DNA from: Hyphomicrobiaceae bacterium | GTDB taxonomy: Bacteria > Pseudomonadota > Alphaproteobacteria > Rhizobiales > Hyphomicrobiaceae | Direction: 5' to 3' | Assembly: GCA_024281145.1 (NCBI GenBank) | Contig: JAMXLN010000387.1 | Coordinates: 1-36,320, forward strand | Length of the DNA: 36,320 nt | In this document: positions 15,540 to 24,275 of the stretch, piece after piece | Layout of the letters: every line of letters starts with the position of its first letter | How positions within the stretch are numbered: the stretch's first letter is position 1 | Translations under genes and position numbers: made by a program | The notes under the pieces: model-generated | The model's database searches: none | Told to the model about the DNA's origin: nothing | The model's input: the letters and a program-made list of their open reading frames with translations, nothing else

Positions 15540-18500
15540 CTAGAAGCTCTCGGTCGGTCGATAGAGCGAATTGGGGGGGCTGGCGCGCTGTCTTACTTGA
15601 CGCCTTGACGGCGTTTGGGCCGTGGGTCGCCCTGCCCCTTCACCTACCACGACAAAGGGCGCCCACGCTGAGGGATGCGCGGCCCACGGGCGCTCATCGT
15701 CGTTCATGAGGGCCTGCATTGCGCCACGGAAGGCCTCGGCGCGACCGATCGTGCGGGACTTGCGCAGCTCGGAGAAGGTGCGCGTCATCAGCATGGTCGC
15801 GGCATAGGAATTGACTGACCAGTGGGACACCAGGAGGGCGCGGGCGCCGGCGTAGAAGAACGCGCGCGCCAGGCCCGAGAGGGCCTCTGCACCGGGCTCC
15901 TTGCCGCCCGCGGTATTGCACGCCGAGAGGACCACCCACTCCGCGTCGAGCTTCAAGCCGGCAATCTCGGAGGCGGTGAGGAGGCCGTCATCCTCTTCGG
16001 TGGGCTGTGCCGGCGGAGACATCACCAACGCCGGCTCGGCGCGGGCATTCATGAATAGCGCCGTCTCGCCGGCCAGCAGCCCGTGGGTGGCGAAATGCAC
16101 GATGCGATATCGGTCGAGCGGCGCCGACTTGACCGCGGTTTCGGTCATGGCCGCGCCCAGCACGACTGCCCTGGGTTCAGCGCCCAGGCTGCGCGCCACG
16201 CACTTTAGTTCGTAGGCGGTGTCGGGTAGGGGGCAGGCCTTGCGCAGCTCGCTGACATTGGCCAGTCCATTGCGAAAGTAGCTCGGGACGGCCGAGAGCG
16301 CCTGGGCGCCTCGCGTCAGGATATGCCCGCTGCGAGCGACCTGCGCGTCCTCGTCCGGACATTTGTCGGGAATGAGGGCCTGGCCGCAGTTGGCCTGGCC
16401 CGCGAGGGCGGGGTCGCCGTAGCCCAGGAACGGCTCCGTGGCCGCCGAGGCCTTCGCCTGCCGGCGCAGCGCGGCGAGGCTGGCGACCGAGGGTAGGACG
16501 CTGATCGGCTGGCGGGTGCCGAGCCATGCCGCCCTGCGATAGTCGCCGAGCGTGGCCGGAACGGCCAACCTCAGCGGCTCGGTGACAAGAACGCTGAACG
16601 GCAGGCTGGTCAGCGGCCCCGACGGCACGATGAGCAAATGCTTGCCCTTGATCAGCGCTTGGGCGGGGCCAAGGAGCGCCGTGTAGAAGCTATGGGCGCG
16701 GGCAAGGTCGAAGGGCAGAACGTTGGAGGCGCTCGCGTCAAAATCCTGATAGCCGGGTGATCCCTTCAATGCGGCCCGGCATCGCTCGCTCGTGCCCTCC
16801 ACGGTCCACAGCGTCTCGTCGAGCCCGCATCGCAGGGCCATCACATTGTCGGCCAGCGCGCCGGTGTCCAAGGGAATGCGGTACCACATCATTTTGTTTC
16901 TGGTGACGACCCAGGCGAGCGTTCCCTCCGGCAACCGCGACTTTTCGCCCATCTGCGGCCCGTTAAGAAATAGGAGTAGGGCCTCGTCCGGCCGAAGCAA
17001 CGATTGCGTCTCGCTGACTGCGAGCGGCTTGGGGTTGGCAAGGTCGGCGTAATCGGGGAAGTTGGTTGCGAGATCACGGTCGATGCTCTTGAGGCGCTCC
17101 CGGGCCTCGTCCCTCGACGCATAAAGTGTCTTGAGAGCCTGCCCATCGTTGCTGGCCGCGGCCTCCAGCAGCCGCTTGTCCTCGCTCTGGCGGCGAGAAA
17201 CCAGGTTCTGGCGTTCGCGCACCAGGCTCGCCAGGGGGCCGTTGCCCTTCGCGAAGCGCACGGACATTTGCGCCAGCGCATCGCCGACGTCGGTCTGCAG
17301 CGCCCATTGCGCCAACTCGAAGCCTTCCGCACGCTTGGCCGCGTTGAGCTTGTCGGCGTGATAGAGGGTGTCGGCGTAAAAGCGCAGCCAGCTCGAATGC
17401 TGCTTTAGCATCGCCTTCGCCAGGTCAGCCCGATCGCCGTTCTCGGGGGCTCCGCGCTCTACGATGATGACCGGCTTGGCTCGGGCGAGCAGTGCCGCGG
17501 CCTGCACCCAGTCGTTCCGGCGGGCCCGCATCACCGCCAGGTGGACGAGGTCTCTGGCAACCTCCGGATGGACGGTCCCGTAGGTACTCTCGTCGATCAA
17601 CAGCGCCCGCCGCATGAGCGGCTCTGCCTCATCCAGGCGGTTGGTCTGATAGGTCAGCAGCGCGAGGTTGTTGAGCGCCTTCGCGAGGCGCGGATGGTCG
17701 CGTCCGTAAACCTTTTCCTCGATCGCCAGTGAGCGTCGCAGCATTGGCTCGGTCTCGGAGGGCCCTTTGGTCTCCTCGACGATCTGCGACAAATTGTTCA
17801 GCGCCAAAGCGACCCGGGGGTCATTGGGTCCGTACACCCTCTCGCGAATGGCGAGCGACCGGCGACCGAGGGCTTCGGCTTCGGTGTATTGCTTGCGGAC
17901 GTAGAGGGCGAGAGCCAAGTTGTTGAGCGCGACGGCAACTTTGGGATGGTCGGGCCCGAAGTACTTCTCGTCGATCGCCAGTGCACGGCGGTAGAGCCCT
18001 TCGGCCTCCTCGACACGACCTGTTTGCTGGAGCACGCCGGCAAAGTTGCCGAATACGCTGGCGAGTGGGGGGCCGTCGTTCGCCTCGGGGTCGGCGTTCA
18101 GGCGTACTTTCCGATAGATCTCCTCCGCCTCGGCCAGCCGATTGGTCTCGCTCAAGACCACGGCAAGTCCATTCTCGGCTTGGAAGCCGCTGCTGAGGAC
18201 GTCGGTGATAGGCTCCTCTAGGGTGATGACCCGGCGATAGAGCGTCTCCGCCTCCGTCAAGCGGTAGGTCTCCCGGAGGAAGTCGGCCAGACTGAGAAGC
18301 GAACGGCTGACCCCAGAGCCATCCTCGGCGAGTGCGACACTGCCCCGATAGATCTCCTCGGCCTCAGCGATCCGATAGGCGCCGTGCAGCACTTTGGCCA
18401 ACTCTGTCCGCGCCCGGAACACATTGCTGAGTTGGGTCGTACTCTTAGGCTGCTGCGCGGCGTATTCCTTCTCAGCCTCGGCGAGCACCCGACGCGCCAG

Positions 18501-21473
18501 CGGCTCGGCCTCGGCGTAGCGACCCTGATCCCTATACACCTCGACCAGATCCCCGAGCGCCTGTCGGACCTCCCAGCTGGCATCGCCGCCCGGCTTCTCT
18601 TCAGTGAGCGCCAGAACCCTCTTGTAGAGGGGCTCCGCCTCTCCATAGTGTCCGATGCTCTTGAAGTGAGATGCGAGGTTGCCGAGGGCCTGCCGCATCG
18701 ACAAGCCGTCGGGACCATCGACGCGTTCCGCGATGGCAAGTGCGCGCTGATGCAGCGGCTCGGCCTCCACGTAGCGATGTCTCTGATCATAGAAGGACGC
18801 CAGCCCGGCGAGCGGGCGCAGCAGATTTTTGTCATCGATCCCCGGCATCTTCTCGACGTCGGCCAGCCAGTCCTTGCGCAGCGCCTCCTCCTCGACATAG
18901 CGCCGCTGCCGTGAATAGAACCACGCCAGGCTGTCAAGTTGCGAGTCCACGTCCAGGTGGCCGGGGCCGCGCGCTTTCTTCACGATGTCAAGCGCACGCT
19001 TATAGAGCGGCTCGGCTTCCGCATAGCGCTCCCGCGCCTGATAGAACATGGCCAACCTGTCGAGCGGCCACCGCACGTCCAGGTCGTCGGGGGGGCGTGC
19101 CTTCTCCACGATGGCAAGTGCGCGCCGCAAGAGCGGCTCGGCTTCGTCGTAGCGCTTTTGCGACTCATAGAAGCTCGCAAGCGCATCAAGCTCGTTTTTC
19201 AGGTCGAGGTGATCGGGTCCGAGCGCCTTTTCCATGATGGCGAGCGCGCGCTTGCGCAGTGTCTCGACATCGCTGTAGCGCTTCTGCCGCTCGTAGACAA
19301 AAATCAGCGGTTCGAGGGCTCGCCGCACATCCGGATGGTCGGGACCGCGCGTCTTCTCTAGGATAGCGAGCGCCCGCAGGTAGAGCGGCTCAGCCTCGGC
19401 CTCGCGTTTGAGCTCGACGTAGTTCCACGCCAGCTTTTCGAGCGGGTCCTTCAAGTCGGGATGATCGGGGCCCGCGGCTCTTTCCGTGAGCGCGAGGTTG
19501 CGCTTGAGAAGCGGCTCAACGTCGCCATAGCGATGTTGCGACTGATAGATGAGAATGAGCGATGCAAGCCACGGACGCACATCGGGATGCTCGGGACCTT
19601 GCGCTTTCTCGGTGATCGCAAGTGCGCGCTGGTAGAGCGCTTCAGCCTCTGCATAGCGCAGCTGGTCGTGATAGAAATTGGCCAGCCTTTCAAGCGCGCT
19701 CCGCACATCCAGGTGGTCGGGACCGCGCGTCTTTTCCACCCCAGCCAACCGCCGCTTATAGAGCGCCTCGACCTCGGCATAGCGGTGCCGGGATGCGTAG
19801 AACCGGGCTAGGGTGTCGAGCTGGTGACCGGTTGCCTTGTCATCAGGCCCGAGCGCCTTCTCCATAATGGTGAGACCGCGCCGGTAAAGCTGCTCGGCCT
19901 CGTCGTAGCGGTGGAGGGACTGATAGACATCCGCCAATCTGTTGAGGGGGGCTCGCAATTCCGGGTGCTCGGGACCGCGTGCCTTTTCCAGGATGGCCAG
20001 CCAGCGCTGGCAGAGCGGCAGGGCCTCTGTATAGCGCTCCTGCCAAGTATAGCTCGACACCAGAGCCTGGATGGGTTCGTCCAAATCCGGATTATCGGCA
20101 CCCAGGGTCTTCTCCGCTATGGCGAGCCCGCGCTTGAGGAGCGACTGAGCATCCGCATAGCGATCTTGCAGACGATAGGAGCCCGCGAGCTTCTCCAGCA
20201 AGGGGCGCACGGCTGGGTCGTCAGGACCGAACGCCTTCTCGGTGATGGCCAGTGCGCGTTTGCGCAGCGGCTCCGCCTGTGCGTAGCTCCTCTGTGACTC
20301 GTAGAAGTTGGCCAGCCGGTCGAGCGGACCGCGTATATCGAGGTGATCGGCACCAACCGCCTTCTCCATCATCGCCAACGAGCGCTGATAGAGCGGCTCG
20401 GCCTTGGCGTAGATGTTCTGCACGCGATAGAGCAGGGCAAAATCGGCGAGCGTGTTGCTGATCTCCACCTTGTCTGGTGGCGCGGCCTTTTCCCGGATCG
20501 ACACTGCGCGCGTGTAGAGCGCCTCGGACTCGGCATAGCGGCTTGCCTGCATATAGTCGAAAGCGAGGAAGGAGAGCGCCGCGGCCACATCGGGATTTTC
20601 TGCCCCCAGTGCCTTCTCTCTGATCGCAACCGCGCGCTCATGCAGCGGGATAGCTGCGCCGAGGCGCTTTTGTGCACGGTAGACGCGCCCCAGGCCAATG
20701 AGCACGTTCGCGACATCCGGGTGGTCGGGGCCATGCGCCCTCTCATAGATGGTAAGCGCCCGCTGATAGAGCGGCTCTGCCGCGTCGTTGCGCTTCTGGC
20801 GCTGATAGAGCCCCGCGAGCTCATAGAGCACCCCGGCCACCCAAACGTGGTCGCCGCCTCGTGCCTTCTCCAGGACCGCCAGGCAGCGCTGGTAGAACGG
20901 CTCGGCCTCGGCATAGCGGCCTTGCGCTTCGTGGATCTCGGCAATCCTCAGAAGCAATACGGCCAAGATGGCATCGTCCGCACCGAAACGCCGCTCCCCT
21001 AGCGCCAACGCCTGCTGGCTGACCGCCATCGCCTCGTCGTACTTGCCGGCTTGAGCGAGGGCCGCCGCCTGTTCATCGAGCAGATAGACCTCGGGGCGCG
21101 CGTCGAGCGTAACGGAGACTGTCCTTTCCCGGTCGGCGCGCACAAGGCGCAGCCTCACCGTTGTGCCGGCGCCCTTGTCCTTCAGCGACTCAGTCAGGGA
21201 ATGGTCATTCTCAACGTTGACACCATCGAGGGCCAGGATCACCTCGCCCGGCTCAAGCCCCGCTGCCGCAGCCGGCGATCCGGTGACGGCGTGGACGACC
21301 TTGGCGCCGCGTGGCGCCTGCAAGCCGAGCTTGATGGCCTCCTGCTCGCTCAGGTTTTCCGTCTCGACGCCGAGCCAACCTCGCTGCTCCTGCGCACAGG
21401 CCGCGCCGACAATGAGCAGGGTGACCAACAGCAGCAAGGGCCGCGTACACGCACGCGCTTGCATCCTCCGCAT
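15540..21473 (-). CDS. Giant exported PDZ - TPR array - CHAT caspase-like protease
   Basis: A 1977-residue protein with no usual family length. A Sec signal (PLLLLVTLLIVGAACA, residues 12-27) leads to a PDZ domain (about 29-122; GWLGVETENLS, AAAAGLEPGEVILALDGVNV). Then come about 27 TPR units of the kinesin-light-chain kind (about 137-1335; consensus Y-A-E-A-E-P-L-Y-x-R-A-L-A-I-x-E-K), a linker (1336-1590) and a CHAT domain (PF12770, about 1590-1945). The CHAT dyad is complete: His1797 in HFATHG (codon 16083-16085) and Cys1852 in VVLSACNTAGG (codon 15918-15920), followed by FFYAGARALLVSHWSVNS and HPSAWAPFVVVGEG. CHAT proteins are clan-CD caspase relatives. An export signal with a PDZ domain implies periplasmic or surface action on an unknown substrate. 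Two in-frame ATGs (21473, 21464) share a GAGGGAG site; the second has better spacing. Confidence 0.93.
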   Translation of the reverse strand: MRRMQARACTRPLLLLVTLLIVGAACAQEQRGWLGVETENLSEQEAIKLGLQAPRGAKVVHAVTGSPAAAAGLEPGEVILALDGVNVENDHSLTESLKDKGAGTTVRLRLVRADRERTVSVTLDARPEVYLLDEQAAALAQAGKYDEAMAVSQQALALGERRFGADDAILAVLLLRIAEIHEAQGRYAEAEPFYQRCLAVLEKARGGDHVWVAGVLYELAGLYQRQKRNDAAEPLYQRALTIYERAHGPDHPDVANVLIGLGRVYRAQKRLGAAIPLHERAVAIREKALGAENPDVAAALSFLAFDYMQASRYAESEALYTRAVSIREKAAPPDKVEISNTLADFALLYRVQNIYAKAEPLYQRSLAMMEKAVGADHLDIRGPLDRLANFYESQRSYAQAEPLRKRALAITEKAFGPDDPAVRPLLEKLAGSYRLQDRYADAQSLLKRGLAIAEKTLGADNPDLDEPIQALVSSYTWQERYTEALPLCQRWLAILEKARGPEHPELRAPLNRLADVYQSLHRYDEAEQLYRRGLTIMEKALGPDDKATGHQLDTLARFYASRHRYAEVEALYKRRLAGVEKTRGPDHLDVRSALERLANFYHDQLRYAEAEALYQRALAITEKAQGPEHPDVRPWLASLILIYQSQHRYGDVEPLLKRNLALTERAAGPDHPDLKDPLEKLAWNYVELKREAEAEPLYLRALAILEKTRGPDHPDVRRALEPLIFVYERQKRYSDVETLRKRALAIMEKALGPDHLDLKNELDALASFYESQKRYDEAEPLLRRALAIVEKARPPDDLDVRWPLDRLAMFYQARERYAEAEPLYKRALDIVKKARGPGHLDVDSQLDSLAWFYSRQRRYVEEEALRKDWLADVEKMPGIDDKNLLRPLAGLASFYDQRHRYVEAEPLHQRALAIAERVDGPDGLSMRQALGNLASHFKSIGHYGEAEPLYKRVLALTEEKPGGDASWEVRQALGDLVEVYRDQGRYAEAEPLARRVLAEAEKEYAAQQPKSTTQLSNVFRARTELAKVLHGAYRIAEAEEIYRGSVALAEDGSGVSRSLLSLADFLRETYRLTEAETLYRRVITLEEPITDVLSSGFQAENGLAVVLSETNRLAEAEEIYRKVRLNADPEANDGPPLASVFGNFAGVLQQTGRVEEAEGLYRRALAIDEKYFGPDHPKVAVALNNLALALYVRKQYTEAEALGRRSLAIRERVYGPNDPRVALALNNLSQIVEETKGPSETEPMLRRSLAIEEKVYGRDHPRLAKALNNLALLTYQTNRLDEAEPLMRRALLIDESTYGTVHPEVARDLVHLAVMRARRNDWVQAAALLARAKPVIIVERGAPENGDRADLAKAMLKQHSSWLRFYADTLYHADKLNAAKRAEGFELAQWALQTDVGDALAQMSVRFAKGNGPLASLVRERQNLVSRRQSEDKRLLEAAASNDGQALKTLYASRDEARERLKSIDRDLATNFPDYADLANPKPLAVSETQSLLRPDEALLLFLNGPQMGEKSRLPEGTLAWVVTRNKMMWYRIPLDTGALADNVMALRCGLDETLWTVEGTSERCRAALKGSPGYQDFDASASNVLPFDLARAHSFYTALLGPAQALIKGKHLLIVPSGPLTSLPFSVLVTEPLRLAVPATLGDYRRAAWLGTRQPISVLPSVASLAALRRQAKASAATEPFLGYGDPALAGQANCGQALIPDKCPDEDAQVARSGHILTRGAQALSAVPSYFRNGLANVSELRKACPLPDTAYELKCVARSLGAEPRAVVLGAAMTETAVKSAPLDRYRIVHFATHGLLAGETALFMNARAEPALVMSPPAQPTEEDDGLLTASEIAGLKLDAEWVVLSACNTAGGKEPGAEALSGLARAFFYAGARALLVSHWSVNSYAATMLMTRTFSELRKSRTIGRAEAFRGAMQALMNDDERPWAAHPSAWAPFVVVGEGAGRPTAQTPSRRQVRQRASPPNSLYRPTESF
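18516..21041 (-). repeat. 126-base (42-residue) tandem repeat block inside the CHAT gene
   Basis: From about residue 145 to 986 the anchor Y-x-E-A-E-x-L recurs at positions 187, 229, 271, 313, 355, 397, 439, 481, 523 and on to 943, an exact 42-residue (126-base) period for about 20 units. At the DNA level the strand shown carries recurrent short blocks such as GAGCGGCTCGGCCTC and GCATAGCG in successive units. Later units (about 1033-1335) drift in spacing and look more like classical kinesin-light-chain TPR (GPDHPKVAVALNNLA). Confidence 0.85.
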
Positions 21474-22017
21474 CTCCCTCTTGGCGTGTGAGCAATGCTA
21501 TTTCACCAATCGGTCAACAATGTGAAGCCAACGTGTGCCGTCACTGAAGGGTCGAAGCCAATTTATCGAGGAAGGAGCAGATCATCATTTTGGAGTCAGT
21601 GGCAAAGTCCAGAGCTTGGAGAACCGCGACAGCTCGGTGACCGGAGTGGCCTATGTCGCGTCTCCATGGGCAAGTCCGCGTCAGAGTATGTGGGGCGTTC
21701 GAAATGCACTTCGAAGCGCTACTTCAGCCATGCCGAATAGTTCGCAGGGGCGCTCGATGACGCGTCACGCTCGAATTGCGAAAGGTGCTCGCCGTCTATC
21801 ACGATCAACAGTTTCGCCTAATTGAAGCGAAGCACCAGCGCGTCCGCCGAACGTGGAAACAGCAACCAACGAAGTCGGCTTTGTCGAGACGATCAAAAGT
21901 CGGTCACTTCGCGGGGGCGGATCGTTGAGATCTATGTTGCGGCATTGCCACCTGCGCTGGTCCCAAATTGAAAACCCGACAAGCGCCGGGGTGCTGGGTA
22001 GGGTCGTTAGGATCTCC
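21474..22017. other. Intergenic region upstream of the CHAT gene
   Basis: About 544 bases between two minus-strand genes. Base composition is less GC-rich than the flanking genes. Frames on either strand (21535-21825 plus, 21765-22091 minus) gave no recognisable protein, and the second overlaps the DUF6894 gene. The CHAT-gene promoter should lie near 21480-21600 but no clear -35/-10 pair was identified. Confidence 0.45.
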
Positions 22018-22251
22018 TCACCCTTGAAGGGCAAGTTTGAATGGAAAGGTGAGTACTGTCTTACCGTTCTCGTCTTCGATAATGAACGCACAGTGGTTGA
22101 GGGCTTTGCCTTTGCGAACTTGCTCGCTCATGATCTCGCGGGCGCTCAGCATTGCTTCCTCGCGTACCTCATCCAAGCTCATGAGCTCGACGCCTTCGCT
22201 GTCGCGCATTGTCTTGGTGCGGTTCTGGAGGTGAAAGAAGCATTGCGCCAT
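22018..22251 (-). CDS. DUF6894 family small protein
   Basis: A 77-residue protein, MAQCFFHLQNRTKTMRDSEG at the start, then SLDEVREEAMLSAREIMSEQ, then FIIEDENGKTVLTFPF. This matches the small rhizobial family annotated as DUF6894, whose members read M-x-x-Y/F-F-H...D-x-E-G-x-E-L then A-R-x-E-A...A-R-E-I-M and end with D-E-x-G-x-x-V-x-x-x-P-F. The family's function is unknown. The start at 22251 gives the family length; its ribosome-binding site is weak. It is the next gene upstream of the CHAT protein on the same strand but 545 bases away, so a functional link is only inference. Confidence 0.82.
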   Translation of the reverse strand: MAQCFFHLQNRTKTMRDSEGVELMSLDEVREEAMLSAREIMSEQVRKGKALNHCAFIIEDENGKTVLTFPFKLALQG

Positions 22252-22464
22252 TGATCGTTATCTACCCCTCTTTGTCTCTTGAAAGAACGGTTTGGTATTC
22301 TGTTTATGTCGGCGGCGAGAAAGGGAAGCTGTGGAAAAGCGGTCGCACAAAGCAGATCTATCCACTCGCGCGGCCGCTAAGAGGAGGTCGAGCCCTGGCC
22401 GTGTTGGAAGCCGAGCAGATCCACCCGATCACGCCGCAAACCCCGAATATCGAGTGAACCAGGT
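22252..22464. other. AT-richer intergenic segment with two DnaA-box-like motifs
   Basis: The first 80 bases are AT-richer than the surroundings. TGTGGAAAA at 22330-22338 (reverse complement TTTTCCACA, one mismatch to TTATCCACA) and CTATCCACT at 22358-22366 (core TATCCAC) lie 20 bases apart. Short frames here (22209-22457, 22292-22687) have no recognisable product. The motifs may be chance. Confidence 0.25.
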
Positions 22465-22962
22465 GGGGGCCGATGACGCACGGGTGAGTGGTATCGGCCC
22501 CCGAGGGTCCGAAGTAGCGGAACCCTCAGCCCCCAGTGCGGGTCGGGGGCCGAGCTGGAGCCTGCATCGCAGCGCTGCCCCTGTCTGTCACGCAGGTTAC
22601 GGACTTTCAACTTTATCAAAGATGTCGCAGCCCGCAGCGCCTCAAGGCGTTATAGCCAAACGTCGGGGAACGGATGAAAGGAAGTGAAAGCTGGGTTGGG
22701 GGCCGACGCCCAAGTTTGTGAGACTGGCACCGACCCCCAAGGGGCTCCCTTGGCGGGGACGCTGGGAACCCCAGTGCCCCGAACGATGCGGATGAATCCG
22801 GGGCGAAGGTCTTCTAGAAGATCGTGGCGGAGATGGGGCCCCCACGCTGGGGGAGACTTCGTGGGCTAGCTTGCCTGGGCAACGGCCAAATCTCTGGGCA
22901 CGGATGAAAGCAAGTGGAGCTGATGGGACTGGGCGGGAATTTTGAGCCGAAATCTGCCCGCC
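22465..22962. ncRNA. Array of GC-rich hairpins with diverged direct repeats (candidate structured RNAs)
   Basis: A non-coding stretch packed with inverted repeats: GGGGGCCGAT 22465-22474 with ATCGGCCCCC 22493-22502; GAGGGT 22503-22508 with ACCCTC 22522-22527; GCCCCC 22529-22534 with GGGGGC 22545-22550; TTGGGGG 22696-22702 with CCCCCAA 22734-22740; a 12-pair stem 22754-22781 with a three-base loop; the palindrome TCTTCTAGAAGA 22810-22821; CCCCC 22839-22843 with GGGGG 22849-22853; GGCGGG 22932-22937 with CCCGCC 22957-22962 (plus inner ATTT/AAAT). GGGGGCCGA begins at 22465, 22545 and 22698. ACGGATGAAAG starts a repeat at 22670 and at 22900. The structure resembles two or three diverged copies of one element of about 230 bases. 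Strand and transcription are unknown, and it matches none of the classic RNAs I can recognise (no 4.5S, 6S, tmRNA or RNase P motifs). Confidence 0.45.
22653..22922 (+). repeat. Direct repeat pair flanking the second hairpin element
   Basis: The segment 22653-22693 (GCCAAA, then ACGGATGAAAGGAAGTG and AAGCTG) is repeated with substitutions at 22884-22922 (GCCAAA, then ACGGATGAAAGCAAGTG and GAGCTG), a spacing of about 230 bases. Each copy is followed by a G-rich hairpin (22696-22740 and 22932-22962). A weaker third match (GAGTGAACCAGG before GGGGGCCGAT) precedes the first hairpin. Confidence 0.6.
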
Positions 22963-23010
22963 ACCTTCTCAGGTTGCATGAGAAACGTTCCCTAAGTCTT
23001 TGATTTTAAA

Positions 23011-23087
23011 TGGTCGGAGCGGGGAGATTCGAACTCCCGACCCCTTGCTCCCGAAGCAAGTGCGCTACCAGGCTGCGCTACGCTCCG
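23011..23087 (-). tRNA. tRNA-Pro(CGG)
   Basis: A 77-base tRNA on the minus strand with encoded CCA end. The acceptor stem is CGGAGCG pairing with CGCTCCG. The D arm contains GCGCAGCCTGGTAGCGC, the anticodon stem CTTGC/GCAAG encloses loop TTCGGGA with anticodon CGG (proline codon CCG), and the T arm is GGGAG-TTCGAAT-CTCCC. The discriminator is A, followed by CCA. This arm pattern is that of bacterial proline tRNAs. The 3' end faces the hairpin array. Confidence 0.96.
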
Positions 23088-23270
23088 CCCGACCTCAAGG
23101 CGCATCGTCGGCACGTGGGCCGGCGGCAACCAACGCTATATAGCCCCCGCCCCGGACCGGAGCAAGCCGGCGGGACCCTACCCCCTAGGCTGCGGCGGCG
23201 GCGCGCTTCACAGGTTTGGCCAGCAGCGCTATTCCTCCGCTCGCGAAGGGAGCATCGGAGACGACAAATC

Positions 23271-24254
23271 ATGGCATCGCGATTGGAACGGGGAAGCCTG
23301 GTTGTGGTCTTTGGCGGCTCAGGGTTCATCGGACGCCACGCGGTGCAAGCCCTCGCACGCGAGGGATGGCGTGTGCGCGCTGCGGTGCGCCGGCCCGACC
23401 TCGCTGGGTATCTGCAGCCCATGGGGGCCGTGGGCCAAATCCAACCGGTGCAGGCCAACGTTCGCTACCCCGACTCGGTGCGCCGGGCCGTGGCGGGCGC
23501 CGACGCCGTAGTGAACTTGGTCGGCATCCTTGCCAAGGCAGGCCCACAGACGTTCGAAGCCCTCCACGTCGCAGGCGCTCGCGCGATTGCCCGCGCTGCG
23601 CACGAGGCCGGCGCGGCCGCGTTGGTGCACGTCTCCGCGCTCGGCGCCGGGAGCAACGCCAAATCCAGATACGCGCGCACCAAGGCCGCTGGTGAAGCGG
23701 CCGTGCTGCAGGACTTCCCCGGTGCCGTAATCTTGCGCCCGTCGCTCGTGTTCGGACCAGAGGATGAGCTCTTCAACCGCTTCGCCAACTTGGCACGCTT
23801 CTCGCCCTTCCTGCCCCTCATCGGCGGCGGTCGCACGAAGTTGCAGCCCGTATTTGCGGGCGACGTGGGCGCGGCAATTGCGGCGGCCGCTGCCAGCAGG
23901 GCCAAGCCCGGCACCATCTATGAACTCGCCGGCCCGGAGCTCATCACCTTCCGCCAACTCCTGGATAGAGTGCAAGAGTGGTCCCAACGCAAGCGCCTCT
24001 ATCTGTCGCTCCCCTTCTGGGCCGCCAAGCTTGGAGCGCTGCTCACCCTGCCGCTGCCGAACCGCATACGCCCGCTCACCGTTGATCAGCTCCGCATGCT
24101 CAAAAACGATAACGTGCTGAGCGTTGCCGCACAGGCCGATGGGCGCACCCTGGCCGGGCTCGGCATCGAACACCCACACACCATGGAAACAGTGGTGCCC
24201 AGCTATCTCGAGCGCTTCCAGCCACACGGCCAATACGCGCACTATCGTGGTTGA
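23271..24254 (+). CDS. NDUFA9-like NAD(P)-binding epimerase-fold protein
   Basis: A 327-residue extended SDR / NAD-dependent epimerase-fold protein of the complex I NDUFA9-subunit-like family found in alphaproteobacteria. The nucleotide-binding motif VVVFGGSGFIGRH is at about residues 11-23. VVNLVGILAKAG, then ALVHVSALGA and RYARTKAAGEAAV (the YxxxK region), and AVILRPSLVFGPED follow the fold in order. LPLIGGGRTKLQPVFAGDVG and LAGPELITFRQLLD are typical of this subgroup. Homologues bind NADPH tightly in mitochondrial complex I; the bacterial protein may be a complex I accessory or a ubiquinone-linked protein. The ATG at 23271 has GGAG ten bases upstream. The frame opening at 23010 overlaps tRNA-Pro and is not the start. 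Confidence 0.9.
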   Translation: MASRLERGSLVVVFGGSGFIGRHAVQALAREGWRVRAAVRRPDLAGYLQPMGAVGQIQPVQANVRYPDSVRRAVAGADAVVNLVGILAKAGPQTFEALHVAGARAIARAAHEAGAAALVHVSALGAGSNAKSRYARTKAAGEAAVLQDFPGAVILRPSLVFGPEDELFNRFANLARFSPFLPLIGGGRTKLQPVFAGDVGAAIAAAAASRAKPGTIYELAGPELITFRQLLDRVQEWSQRKRLYLSLPFWAAKLGALLTLPLPNRIRPLTVDQLRMLKNDNVLSVAAQADGRTLAGLGIEHPHTMETVVPSYLERFQPHGQYAHYRG

Positions 24255-24275
24255 GGCTGGGGCTAGCCACCTTTT
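24247..24275 (+). terminator. Weak intrinsic terminator after the epimerase gene
   Basis: GTGGTTG at 24247-24253, overlapping the stop codon, can pair with TAGCCAC at 24264-24270 (two wobble pairs), followed by CTTTT at 24271-24275. The stem is short and the T-run only four bases. Confidence 0.3.

Noticed and set aside
22465-22962. CRISPR array
   Set aside because: Repeats are diverged and unevenly spaced, with no identical short repeats and no cas genes nearby.
22465-23010. Genomic island border at the tRNA-Pro 3' end
   Set aside because: No integrase gene and no second copy of the tRNA 3' end was seen in the window.
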